64,000 nt of DNA, from NCBI GenBank assembly GCA_947034895.1, contig OX344764.1, positions 10,540,001-10,604,000 on the forward strand, given 5' to 3'. The notes under the pieces were generated by a model that was not told the origin of the DNA, ran no database searches, and saw only the letters and a list, made by a program, of their open reading frames with translations. Every line of letters starts with the position of its first letter. Position 1 is the stretch's first letter. The stretch is from Rhytidiadelphus loreus. Its lineage: Eukaryota > Streptophyta > Bryopsida > Hypnales > Hylocomiaceae. A program made the translations under genes and the position numbers. Below are positions 35,724-45,564 of this stretch, piece by piece.

Positions 35724-38700
35724 ATGAGAACTTATCCAAATCAAATAGTACAACCTACGGTAGTGGTTCCTCCTATTAATGAAAACAAGGACGCTAGTTC
35801 AGATTTGTTAAACAAATTAATAGGAGAAATGGCTGATTTAAGGGTTCAAATTACTAATGCACCTACTAAAAGAGCTAAACCCACCAATACTAGAACTAAT
35901 GTCTGGTGCACCAATTGTCAAGGACATGGACATTTGCCTAGTGAATGTCCTTCTCCTATGATGAATAATCCCAATAACATTAAACCACGTTGTAGTTTTT
36001 GTGGTGGAAACCATCCAACTGATAAATGTTGGAATTTAGCATCTGTAAAACAAGAATTACGGGAAGTAAAACAAGTCCTCCAAACTGATGCTAAAAGACC
36101 ATGGGTAAATAGATCTAACCCTAACAAAAGACCATTTACCCGACCCAATAATGGACCACCTTATAAACCAAATGATAATAGACCACGTTGGAATGATACC
36201 TATAATGAACCTCCAGTTTGGAATGGTCCACCTACAAATCCTAATACACAAAGGTATGGACTACCACAAGATGGAAAAATAGTAGTTTGTTTTAGATGTG
36301 GAGAATTAGGACATTATGCAAATAGTTGTCCTAATCCAAGAAAAGAAGTAGGTTATACTCCTTATTGTGGACGTTGTAGACAACCAGGTCATTTACCTGA
36401 AGATTGTACTACACCACCTCGAAATTTTCCACCTTCTGAGAGGGATTATAACAAAGGAAAACAAGTGACATTTCAAGAACCTGATAATAATAGGCCTTCA
36501 AATCACGTTTCACATACTATTCCTTTACAAAATTCTTGTCTAGGAGATACTTTTGTTACCACTAGAGCAACAAAAGCTAAAAATGATTTGATAGAGCATG
36601 GTCCTCCTATAGATAATATTCAAGGAAATTTGATTCCTGAAATTATTGAAAGACCAATTCCCTTAGAAGTTTTAAAAGAACCCAATGAAAAATTCCAAAA
36701 GATAGTACCGTTAAATGAGACTGACCATGAAAAAGAAGATTCTGATCATGATCCAGATCCAATTTTTGTAGAATCTTTTAATCAACCTTTCAAAACTTTA
36801 CCCTTGAAGGATCCTCCTAATTCGAATGAACTACCATTTAATGAACCAAATCCTTTGCCAACTTTTTATAAACCACCAGTTAAAAGGGTGAAGATTAAGG
36901 AAAATGAATTAAATTTACTTAAAAGAAAGACTCCTCGTACAATGAAATTGGCAATAGGAATGGAACCTTATAATGTATTAGCCAATTTAGACAAAATTCA
37001 ACCCGAAATTACAATGAAACAACTTTTGGCAATATCTCCTAAATGTAGAAGTGACTTAAGCACTTCTTTAGTGAGAAAAAGGATAAAATCCTTAGAAGTA
37101 CATGAAATTACAATCGATCCTGGAGCTCCTACAGTTGAAGTTATAATTGATGGTACACTAGTCCAAGGAGTTCAAATTGATAGTGGTTCAAGTGTGAATC
37201 TTATGAATTTTGAGACCATGGAAGAGTTAGGATTAAACACTATGACTTCTACTCCTATTATTCTTAGAATGGCAGATCAAAGTAGAGTCAAACCTTTAGG
37301 GATGTTAACCCAAATCTTGACTACTATTGGGGGAATAGATTATAAAATAGATTATATCGTTTTTAAACTTTATGAATCTATTTCTTCTTATCCTATTTTA
37401 TTAGGGAGGCCATGGTTGTATGTAGCTAAAGCTAAAGATGATTGGGGAAAAGGAACATTAACTATAGGAAAGGGTAAAAATAAAATTATATTACCTTTAT
37501 ACCCCCCTATTTACCATGGAGAAACCCAAGAAGAAGATTCTAATATTACTTCTGAAAATCCCACTGAAACTGATAGTGAAAATGAACAAACTCAAAAAGT
37601 TAGTAAGGAAATTCCTTATAGATGTGTGGGACTAGGTGAATATTTTACACCCCTAAGTAATGTCGAAGATTCAGATGATGCTATTTTAGCTTGGGAAAAC
37701 TCCGAGGTAATGAATATTACGGTAGAGAAACCCCTTTTAGATCAATCTTCTCTCTCTGAACCTGAGTTTAACTCAGATACTCAAGAAATGGAAGATTTAT
37801 TAGCTTATGGTGAATTAAAGTTCAGCCAAAAGGATAAATCTAGGTTTAAAGAAACTTTAAAAACTCCTTTACAAGAAATGAATTTAGGAACTGAGGAAAC
37901 CCCTAAAATTATTAAAGTCTATTCCCAAATGTCTCATACCGACTTTAAATATTGGTTTAATTTCTTTAAAAGACACAAAAGTGTCTTTGCTTGGAGTTAT
38001 AAAGATCTAAAAGGAGTTCCACCCGATCTGTGCGAACATAAAATTGATTTAGAAGTTGATGCAAAACCCATAAGACAAAGACAATACAGGATGAATCCAA
38101 AATATTCTTTAATGGTTAAAGAAGAAATTGATAAATTATTAGAATGTGGATTCATTTTTCCAGTGCCTTATAGTGATTGGGTATCACCCATTGTTATTGT
38201 ACCTAAGAAAAATGGAAAGCTGAGAATTTGCCAAGATTATCGAAAATTAAATAGTGTCACCAAAAAGGATCATTTTCCCTTACCTTTTACCGATACACTA
38301 TTAGACAGTGTAGCGGGGTATGAATGTTATTCCTTTTTAGATGGATTTTCTGGGTATAACCAAATCCAAATAGCCGAAGCTTATAGGCTATTAACAACAT
38401 TTACGACAGATTGGGGAATTTTTGCTCACACCGTTATGCCTTTTGGCCTATGTAACGCCCCTGCTACATTTCAAAGGTTAATGACAATAGCCTTTCAAGA
38501 GTATTTACGGAAATTTATGGAAATCTTTTTGGATGATTTTTGTGTGTTTAGCTCCAAAGAAAAACATGCTGAATGCCTTGAAAAATGTTTTGAACAATGT
38601 GAGAAATTTGGAATTTCGGTTAATGCCGCTAAGTCTCAATTTGCAGTCCTATATGGTAAACTAGTTGGACATATTGTCTCCAACCAAGGGATTGCCACGG

Positions 38701-40376
38701 ATCCTGATAAAGTAGCAATCATTGTAGATTTACCGCAACCTGATAATGTTACCGCTGTAAGAGCCTTTTTAGGACATGTAGGCTATTATAGAAGGTATAT
38801 TTATAAGTATGCCAATATAGCCATTCCCTTAACTGAATTGACTAAAAAGAGTGAGACAACTCCAGTTTGGACTGAAGCCTGTACTAAGGCCTTTAACACT
38901 TTAAAACGTAAACTAACAACTGCCCTAGTCCTAATTCCTCCTAATTGGAATAAGGATTTTGAGGTTTACGTAGATGCGTCTAATGTGGCCATAGGGAGTA
39001 TACTAAGCCAAAAAGACGAAAAAGGGCATGATAAACCCATTTATTTTGCTAGTCGTCAATTGGCTGCGGCTGAAAAGAATTACACAGTCATAGAGCGAGA
39101 AGCTTTAGGGATGATTTATTCTGTCCAAAAATTTAGACATTACTTATTAGGTTATAAGTTTGTTTTTCATGTAGATCATGATGCATTGAAATACATGATA
39201 AATAAACCACAATTAAGTGGACGAATTGCTAGATGGGTCTTACTTTTACAAGAGTTTAATTTTACTATCCAAGTTAGACCTGGGAAAAGTCATGCAAATG
39301 CAGACCACCTTTCGTGTATTAGTGAAAAATTGGGAACAGAGCCCATTAATGATAACTTCCCAGATGCTGACTTATTCCAAGTAGATGTAATTCCATTGGA
39401 ATATGCTGATATTATCCATTATTTGTCCACTGGACAATTTCCCTTAGAATATACCGAAAAACAAAAGAAAAAGTTATTGTATAAATCAAGTCCATATACA
39501 TTAATTGCGGATGTCCTATATAAAAAGGGAAAAGACGAAATTCTAAGAAGATGTATAAACCCTAGTGAAGTAGCGTCAATTTTAGAAGGATGTCATAGTG
39601 ATGTATGTGGTGGGCATTTTGCGGGACTAGTTACAGCTCAAAAAGCATTGCAATCTGGCTATTGGTGGCCTACAATGTTTTCGGATGCTGTAAAATATGC
39701 CAAAAAGTGTGATCCTTGCCAACGAGTTGGAAAACCAACTTCAACCACATCCATGCCTCTAACACCTATTTTAGCACAAACCCCTTTTGAAAAATGGGGC
39801 ATTGACTTTATAGGTCCTATAAAACCACCTAGTAGACATGGTCAAAAACGCTATATTTTAGTAGCCACGGAATATGTTACCAAATGGGCAGAAGCCGTTG
39901 CCACTAAAAATGATGATGCTAAAACAGTGGCCAAATTTATTTATGAAAATATTATAACACGTTTCGGTTGTCCTAGGGAACTTGTAAGTGATCGGGGCAC
40001 CCATTTTATAAACAAAACTATTGAAAATTTGACTGAAAAGTATTTTATCAAACATAGGAAAACAAGCCCATACCATCCACGTGCAAATGGACAAACAGAA
40101 AAGACTAATGGCATTTTATGTAAAATTATTACCAAAACAGTTCAAGGGGCTAATACTGATTGGGATGCTCAAGTTTTAGATGCCCTCTGGGCTTATCGAA
40201 CCGCTTTTAAAGTAACCACTAAAAGTACCCCATTTCAATTAGTCTATGGACAAGAGGCAATTTTACCCATCGAGTTAGAAGTACAATCGTTGAGAATTGC
40301 CATGGACCATAAATTGGGAGATGAAGACTCTTTAAAACAAAGATTTTTCATGTTGGAAAAGCTAGATGAAACATGA
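35724..40376 (+). CDS. Ty3/gypsy pol: protease, reverse transcriptase, RNase H, integrase
   Basis: 1550 residues. Four zinc knuckles or partial knuckles lie in the first 230 residues, for example C-F-R-C-G-E-L-G-H-Y-A-N-S-C. Then follow an aspartic protease (I-D-S-G-S-S-V-N-L, ~485), reverse transcriptase (P-F-G-L-C-N-A-P-A-T-F and the active site F-L-D-D-F, ~934), RNase H (V-D-A-S-N-V-A-I-G-S, ~1080), an integrase zinc site (H..H..C-D-P-C, ~1285-1333) and catalytic core (I-D-F at ~1360, S-D-R-G-T-H-F ~1420, N-G-Q-T-E-K ~1455). This order is diagnostic of Ty3/gypsy. The frame ends at TGA 40374-40376, but the same frame stays open to 40649, so the TGA is a nonsense mutation, probably from CGA. 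Confidence 0.92.
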   Translation: MRTYPNQIVQPTVVVPPINENKDASSDLLNKLIGEMADLRVQITNAPTKRAKPTNTRTNVWCTNCQGHGHLPSECPSPMMNNPNNIKPRCSFCGGNHPTDKCWNLASVKQELREVKQVLQTDAKRPWVNRSNPNKRPFTRPNNGPPYKPNDNRPRWNDTYNEPPVWNGPPTNPNTQRYGLPQDGKIVVCFRCGELGHYANSCPNPRKEVGYTPYCGRCRQPGHLPEDCTTPPRNFPPSERDYNKGKQVTFQEPDNNRPSNHVSHTIPLQNSCLGDTFVTTRATKAKNDLIEHGPPIDNIQGNLIPEIIERPIPLEVLKEPNEKFQKIVPLNETDHEKEDSDHDPDPIFVESFNQPFKTLPLKDPPNSNELPFNEPNPLPTFYKPPVKRVKIKENELNLLKRKTPRTMKLAIGMEPYNVLANLDKIQPEITMKQLLAISPKCRSDLSTSLVRKRIKSLEVHEITIDPGAPTVEVIIDGTLVQGVQIDSGSSVNLMNFETMEELGLNTMTSTPIILRMADQSRVKPLGMLTQILTTIGGIDYKIDYIVFKLYESISSYPILLGRPWLYVAKAKDDWGKGTLTIGKGKNKIILPLYPPIYHGETQEEDSNITSENPTETDSENEQTQKVSKEIPYRCVGLGEYFTPLSNVEDSDDAILAWENSEVMNITVEKPLLDQSSLSEPEFNSDTQEMEDLLAYGELKFSQKDKSRFKETLKTPLQEMNLGTEETPKIIKVYSQMSHTDFKYWFNFFKRHKSVFAWSYKDLKGVPPDLCEHKIDLEVDAKPIRQRQYRMNPKYSLMVKEEIDKLLECGFIFPVPYSDWVSPIVIVPKKNGKLRICQDYRKLNSVTKKDHFPLPFTDTLLDSVAGYECYSFLDGFSGYNQIQIAEAYRLLTTFTTDWGIFAHTVMPFGLCNAPATFQRLMTIAFQEYLRKFMEIFLDDFCVFSSKEKHAECLEKCFEQCEKFGISVNAAKSQFAVLYGKLVGHIVSNQGIATDPDKVAIIVDLPQPDNVTAVRAFLGHVGYYRRYIYKYANIAIPLTELTKKSETTPVWTEACTKAFNTLKRKLTTALVLIPPNWNKDFEVYVDASNVAIGSILSQKDEKGHDKPIYFASRQLAAAEKNYTVIEREALGMIYSVQKFRHYLLGYKFVFHVDHDALKYMINKPQLSGRIARWVLLLQEFNFTIQVRPGKSHANADHLSCISEKLGTEPINDNFPDADLFQVDVIPLEYADIIHYLSTGQFPLEYTEKQKKKLLYKSSPYTLIADVLYKKGKDEILRRCINPSEVASILEGCHSDVCGGHFAGLVTAQKALQSGYWWPTMFSDAVKYAKKCDPCQRVGKPTSTTSMPLTPILAQTPFEKWGIDFIGPIKPPSRHGQKRYILVATEYVTKWAEAVATKNDDAKTVAKFIYENIITRFGCPRELVSDRGTHFINKTIENLTEKYFIKHRKTSPYHPRANGQTEKTNGILCKIITKTVQGANTDWDAQVLDALWAYRTAFKVTTKSTPFQLVYGQEAILPIELEVQSLRIAMDHKLGDEDSLKQRFFMLEKLDET

Positions 40377-40649
40377 AGACAAGCTTATCTTAACATGGTA
40401 GCAATCCAAAATCGTCGCAAAAGTTACTATGATAGTAAAATAACCCCTAAAAATCTAAAAGAAAATGATTTAGTCTTGTTATTTGATAGTCGTTTTCAAA
40501 AATTTCCTGGAAAGTTTAAAATGCGATGGTTTGGTCCTTACAAAATTCTTAAAATTTACCCAAATGGTTCGGTAGAAATTCAAGACTTTTCGGGTATTGT
40601 CCATTCGGCTAGGTATAATGGCTTTCGCCTTAAACCTTATATAACTTGA
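40377..40649 (+). pseudogene. 3' end of integrase, cut off by an in-frame TGA
   Basis: In the same frame as pol: about 90 codons from 40377 to TGA 40647-40649, including the G-P-Y-K-I-L-K-I-Y-P-N-G-S-V-E-I-Q-D integrase C-terminal (GPY-like) motif. It would be part of pol without the stop at 40374. The DNA transposon target duplication TGAG overlaps the last stop codon. Confidence 0.75.
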
Positions 40650-40650
40650 G

Positions 40651-40700
40651 AAGGCCTTATTCATTAAATTGAGACAAAATGGTCTTTTTGAGACTTTGCA
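40651..40700 (+). repeat. left terminal inverted repeat of the 18-kb transposon
   Basis: The perfect 16-bp repeat AAGGCCTTATTCATTA is followed by a looser part with GAGACAAA and GAGACTTTG words that recur at the right end. Confidence 0.85.
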
Positions 40701-41166
40701 AAATGGAGAGCGAAGATCCTTGCAATATTAGTTGTTGAAGTCAACAATAAATGAAGCACGACTAACACCAATCAAAGAGTTTTTTGTAGCAGGTGCCCGA
40801 AATAATTGGCTCCAAGCGAGACAAGTGCAACAACAATCGGAAAGACGGGAAACATTTACTGGCAGAAATTGCCCTAAATGAAGCAAAGTATAGAGAAGCG
40901 AGTCCATTTAAATTCAATAAGCTCGAACTCCTCGAGGTACCAAGAAGACAAAAAGTATGTAAGTCTTGTCTGCACAAAATGGCACCCAAAGTTATGAATT
41001 ACGAAGTGCTCCATCTATTAATAATGCCAGTCTAGGAAGTGAGAGGCTCACTATACATAAGGCACTCTTGTTATCAACACGAATTTGTATGCACTATCTA
41101 TGTTCATGCTATTTATAGTAAGAAGGACAAAGGATCCCAAGACATCCAAAAAATTGCCCATCGGCG

Positions 41167-42081
41167 TTATGCGTCGGTGTTGGCTATGTCTTTGCTCTTC
41201 GCCGCCTCTAACGCTTTCAGTTTCGCTAGTCCCTTGAAGATATCGTCGCGTCGAGAACGATGGTGGGGCCCACTCTCAGCATCTAGTGCCATGCAGACGC
41301 CCGCACTCTGAGATCCACTCCCCTTACGCTTCAGATCGCGAGAACTTCGAGTAACTTGAAAAGTAGAGGGCGATTTGGACCCACAAAGAGGCGGCCTCGG
41401 GAGGAATGCATTCACATCGCCTTTGTATGGAGGTTCACTTCTAATCGATATAGAGTGCAGAAAGCGGCGTTGGTCCCTAATAACCCTTTGACGAAAAATG
41501 GAATCGGTGGAAGGTCGTCGTCTACCTCCAGCGGACGTTGAGGGCCGAGCTAGATTATTCTCGAGCCGAAGTAACTGAGGTCCAACCTGCGGACCAACTT
41601 GTTCGCTCTTTGTGTACCCTCCCAAAGATGACAACCGCATAAAATCTCTGACGGGAACAGACCGAGGCACTTTGGAGCCCAGGAGCTTATCATCGACTTG
41701 AGGACCCACTGAAGTCCCGCCGATGAACAGGTTCAGTTTCCGGTTTGTCACAGTGTCTACTCGCGAAGCTGGCGAGAAGGACCCTCTTCGAGTCGACGAT
41801 GTTTGCTTGAGCGGGGACGGTGAGGCGACGGGCGTCCGTCCGTGCCCGCGACTGGGAGGACTATTGACGGCGCCGTCTTCAATGTCCCCCTTTGAGTAGT
41901 CTATAGCGGTTGACGCGGCGTCAACGGCTGAGTGCAGCATGTACAGTTTGGACACCGGCGCGGGTTCGCAGCTCCCTCCTGCCGAATCCGAGCCGTTGGA
42001 GAGCGACTTTTCCGACCCGGAAAGCAAGCTTCTAGTGAGCCTCCGCTTGGGTGTTGGCAAATTCAGATTAGGAGCCCGGAC
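41167..42081 (-). CDS. serine/arginine-rich exon of unknown function (transposon cargo)
   Basis: Minus-strand frame of about 305 residues that opens at an acceptor CTTCCAG|GTCCGG (42081) and ends in TAA at 41167. Basic, rich in S, R, P and G, with no recognised domain; the C-terminus has D-D-I-F-K-G-L-A-K-L-K-A-L-E-A-A-K. It lies downstream of the phosphatase-like exon on the same strand. That exon ends in its own stop and a frame-correct splice to this exon was not found, so this may be an alternative 3' exon or a separate gene. Confidence 0.45.
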   Translation of the reverse strand, partial: VRAPNLNLPTPKRRLTRSLLSGSEKSLSNGSDSAGGSCEPAPVSKLYMLHSAVDAASTAIDYSKGDIEDGAVNSPPSRGHGRTPVASPSPLKQTSSTRRGSFSPASRVDTVTNRKLNLFIGGTSVGPQVDDKLLGSKVPRSVPVRDFMRLSSLGGYTKSEQVGPQVGPQLLRLENNLARPSTSAGGRRRPSTDSIFRQRVIRDQRRFLHSISIRSEPPYKGDVNAFLPRPPLCGSKSPSTFQVTRSSRDLKRKGSGSQSAGVCMALDAESGPHHRSRRDDIFKGLAKLKALEAAKSKDIANTDA

Positions 42082-42332
42082 CTGGAAGTAGCAAATACTC
42101 AATTACAAGAGACCAATAGACAATATCCACCAAGGGAAGAACAACAAGGGAAGCAGGTAAATAGTAATCCAAAAAGGAAAACCACATAAAGAAACAAGCG
42201 GAGCGGGAATGCGAAGACATAGAAAAGCTAGGTCCAAACTGAATATATTATTTACAAAAGAACATAGCATACAAGATTATAAAATACAAAACGTAATTAT
42301 TGTTCGGCGAACGTGGGTTCTACCGTGTTACT

Positions 42333-43169
42333 CTACGTTCTACGACGGCCTCTTCCAATGACCAAATTCACTGCCGGCAGTTCGTAACGGGCTCCCACGT
42401 TGTGTGCGGATTCTCTCATGGCATCTACAATTCGCGCGTGATTGTAGTCCCTAGCTACCAGGGGCTCGAGCCCAATCCGGTTGGCCTCTACGTACTCTCG
42501 CAGTCTCCCCGGTTGGCAGTCCGAGATGAGACGCCGGAGCCACGGCAAGAGGTCTCCCATGAGGAAGTTGTCCCTCCGCTTGGTGTGACTCCAAGTTTCG
42601 AGAATCACGGTGTTTCCCCTCTCATTACAGATCCCCTTCTTGGGGGAGTCATCGATGAGGAGGGTGTTCTCCGCAGTGAAAGACGTGTCCCCGCTGGGAT
42701 TCGTGAACAAGGTCTCGGACAGAACCTTCATGAAGACACCTTTGGTGCCAAAATGAAGAAAATTCCCCGGAGACACCTCTATTTTTTTGCACTGATCCTG
42801 GCTCAGCACATCGTAGGGGGCCCTACCCCCGCTGAACAAGTGTCCAGCAATGGGTTCCGTGTTCGACTTGAACATGGCGTTCCATACTAGCACCCTGTTC
42901 GCGATGTTGGAAACCTCTCGCAGGAAGCCCTCTAAATTCTGTCGAGAAAATACAGCCTTGGGTCCGACGATGGTGGGGTTTCTATGGCAGAGAACTTTGT
43001 CTTCGAGTTGGTAGGGTTGGAATTTTCCATTCGTGCCATACGCCCTGGTGGCGACTTGGCAGAGCACCCCATTCAAGTCGAAGACAATGTTCAACCACTT
43101 CCTCCGCGGTAGGGGCACTAGAGGCGCTACATTCCTCGGGACGACCTCTCTCTCGTCCTTCGATTCTAC
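42333..43169 (-). CDS. FCP1/NIF-like phosphatase-like exon (last exon of the mosaic gene)
   Basis: It opens after the acceptor GATCAG at 43170-43175 and ends in TAG, about 278 residues. W-L-N-I-V-F-D-L-N-G-V-L-C recalls motif I of the FCP1/NLI-interacting-factor phosphatases (D-x-D-x-T/V) with the second D replaced by N. Later W-N-A-M-F-K-S-N, F-G-T-K-G and T-L-L-I-D-D-S-P-K-K match the order of the remaining HAD motifs. FCP-type enzymes dephosphorylate serines of the RNA polymerase II tail and other proteins. Loss of the second aspartate, which acts as the general acid, suggests a binding rather than a catalytic role. Phase 0 at the acceptor fits the donor at 43703. Confidence 0.6.
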   Translation of the reverse strand, partial: VESKDEREVVPRNVAPLVPLPRRKWLNIVFDLNGVLCQVATRAYGTNGKFQPYQLEDKVLCHRNPTIVGPKAVFSRQNLEGFLREVSNIANRVLVWNAMFKSNTEPIAGHLFSGGRAPYDVLSQDQCKKIEVSPGNFLHFGTKGVFMKVLSETLFTNPSGDTSFTAENTLLIDDSPKKGICNERGNTVILETWSHTKRRDNFLMGDLLPWLRRLISDCQPGRLREYVEANRIGLEPLVARDYNHARIVDAMRESAHNVGARYELPAVNLVIGRGRRRT

Positions 43170-43703
43170 CTGATCAAGTCAAGACAACATAGAAATAAAG
43201 TTACCTGATTGAACGCAGAATCATATGAGCCAGAAAACGGGAGGGAGCAGTGAAATCCACTAATCCTTTGCTTGCTCCCTTTAGGGTGTGCTTTCATAGG
43301 CAGCGGACGATGCACGCTTTTATGTTTTTTGAGCTGAGCAAAAAAACATGGAAAGCAAAAGACAATTAGACTTTTGAATCCGTATTTTGTAATTTCAACC
43401 GATATATTTTATTTACAAGTGAAATATATTACATACATATGTTTTTGTTTTCATCTAGAGCCGCCAAAACTATACACTCATGTCTATGCTACACTAGTCT
43501 ACATGCATTGCAGCCATAGACGGGTTTGCTGTCCGCGCCCGATCAATCAAGGAGTGGCCACGCCATCCTGTCAGGCATCATGCATCCGAATGAGATTTCA
43601 GACCTATGAGAAGACTTCTGTTGCCACTCGCAAAACAAGACAATCATGCATGACTCTGCGTATGCGAGAGTCAATCAAAACTATAAGGATCTGGTGGTTG
43701 TAC

Positions 43704-45361
43704 CTTTGATGATTCCAGACCTTCTGGAACATTTTCCACCTGCTCCTCGACGGCCACTGCTTCTACTTGCTGGCTTACATCTTCGCCGACGTCCTCTTCA
43801 CTCTCGCCGTAGTCCACCTTCTCTTCCGAAGAACAGGGCGAATCTAACACCAAGCCGAACGGAGCAGTCGCAAGTGTCATCGGTTTTTTCGACACCATTG
43901 GCAAACTGCCAAGGATGGCATCCCGCACAGGCTGCAACGTCCCCTCAACAGTATCGTCGAGTCGAGGATGACTCGACTCATCCTTGCTAGTGTCCTTTAA
44001 AGGAGAGGCGCGCTGTATCTCCGAGATAACTTCAAACCTGGCTTGGTCAGGAGACGGCACCCTGTCCACCTGAGAATCGGGAGGTAAATCATGGACGCTT
44101 CCCGGCGGGGGAGGGACATCGCCAACCTTATCCTCAAGTCGAGGATGGGGAAGTCCCGAGACCAATTCCTCGACCTTGTTGACTTCAACCTGGCTAGAGG
44201 AGGTCATGGGCGGCCGTTGTTGCGAGGCCTCGGAAAGCGAAGGGAGGACAAGCGAGCCGCCAGATTGAGACTGAATTGCGGCAACCAATTGCTTCAATTG
44301 TGTCTCGAGGAAAGAGATCTTGGCGTTGGACTCTTGCTGCACCTCGGATATTTTGGCATTCGCTGCTTGGCTGCACGTGACAGCCTCAACAAGCTGTTTG
44401 TCTTTCTCTTCCCTCGCCTGCTGCCTCACTATCCTCCGCTTTCAGGCTTCCTCCGCTTTCGGGCTTCCTCCTGGTGAGTCCACCAGTCACCTTCGACCTT
44501 GACCTTCCCGTCTGGTAGGAGGATTGGTTTTTTGTCGGGTTTGGGGGGCATGCCTTCGACATCGTCTTCGTCGGAGGAATGTGGGCGATCTATGTCATCC
44601 TCATCATTGATGTCGATGATCTCTGACGACTGCACCTTCCATCGTTTTTTAGGCGGGGAAGCCGGGCGTTCCACTGGTAAATCATTACCAGTTGCCTCTC
44701 TTGCGTCGCTTGGACGCATATCCTGCAACGGAGGCTCAACTTCCCTTCTTCGAGTCAGCGTTGAATGTAGACGCACCAGTTCGTCAAACTCAGTGTCCGT
44801 TTCCACGTCCTCCTCACGAACGAGTGCCTGCTGCGCTTCTGATGGCTCCCCACGGGCACCCGATTGGGTCCCCCTAGACTCTGATGGGGCTCCCTCAGAC
44901 CCAGATGGCACACCATGCACCCCAATAGGATTCACCTGTGCAGCTGAATGCTCCCCTCGCGAGCCTGCAAGGCCTCTTAGAGACCCAGGTCGTTGTTGTT
45001 GCAGTGCATCCGGCACAGTAGGCGAGTTCATCCACATACAAACCTGGAACGTATTTGTCCCAAATTCGTCTATGCCCTCCATGCCAGGATCATTGGTCAA
45101 CTGTGGGCCAATGGCTTCTCTCTCTCGCTGCCTCGGTGTTGGGATATCGGCTGGTGACTCGTAGGTGGGCAACGGTGACGGGGGTGAATTAGAGTTAACC
45201 ACCACCGGAATACGACTGGGCGGTTTGACATACGCCAGTGAATAGGGCGAATTTGAGAATATGAAATCATTCATGTCCATTTTATCCGCCAGATAAGCAA
45301 TTTTGTGGTAGCTCCTTGCATCATCCCTGTCGCAGAAACCATAAAAATACGCTCCGAACAT
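43704..45361 (-). CDS. coiled-coil exon of the mosaic gene, broken by a 17-bp duplication
   Basis: The exon runs from the acceptor TATCAG|ATG (45361) to the donor AAG|GTACAA (43703). The first part (45361-44429, about 311 residues) starts M-F-G-A-Y-F-Y-G-F-C and becomes low-complexity and acidic. The second part (44429-43704) is a coiled coil with heptads (residues ~15-60) followed by a P/S-rich acidic tail. The two parts are in different frames because a 17-bp unit at 44433-44449 is repeated at 44450-44466 with one mismatch. With a single copy the exon would read through without a stop. Two of the 19-bp palindromes (43952, 44129) lie in this coding region, where they encode H-P-R-L-D-D and H-P-R-L-E-D. 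Confidence 0.55.
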
Positions 45362-45564
45362 CTGATACAAAGATCACAATGAATTAATAACTGTGCCAAA
45401 GTTAACAAGATGTCCTATCCTCGAGTCAAGGATAAGTCGGGATCTCCATTTCTGACAATTGAAAAGGTGAGGAGACACTGAAATCTATTATACTTCTCTA
45501 CATCAAACGTTTCCATATGTATCCTCGAGTCGACAATAAGTATTCTTCATGTTAAGAGACGAAC
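45362..45564 (-). promoter_or_regulatory. intron with two 19-bp palindromes
   Basis: Intron of the mosaic gene (donor AAG|GTTCGT, acceptor TATCAG). It holds TATCCTCGAGTCAAGGATA (45416-45434) and TATCCTCGAGTCGACAATA (45520-45538), each with one or two arm mismatches. Confidence 0.6.

Larger units (their letters stand above)
30205..40650 (+). mobile_element. Ty3/gypsy retrotransposon (Tat/Athila-like), 5' and coding part
   Basis: Order seen: a long 5' LTR ending CACTACA at 32837, a tRNA-Asp primer site at 32842, three small ORFs, gag, and a pol with protease, reverse transcriptase, RNase H and integrase. The coding part ends at 40649, where an 18-kb DNA transposon interrupts the element. The element resumes at 58726 with GAGGACAAG..CTAAAGTTGGGGG, the sequence usually found before the 3' LTR in plant Tat/Athila elements. 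The left boundary near 30205 is an estimate from where the LTR motif array begins. An in-frame TGA in the integrase region says this copy is no longer active. Confidence 0.85.

Noticed and set aside
44499..45164. 221-codon plus-strand serine-rich frame
   Set aside because: It is the antisense shadow of the low-complexity part of the minus-strand mosaic gene exon.
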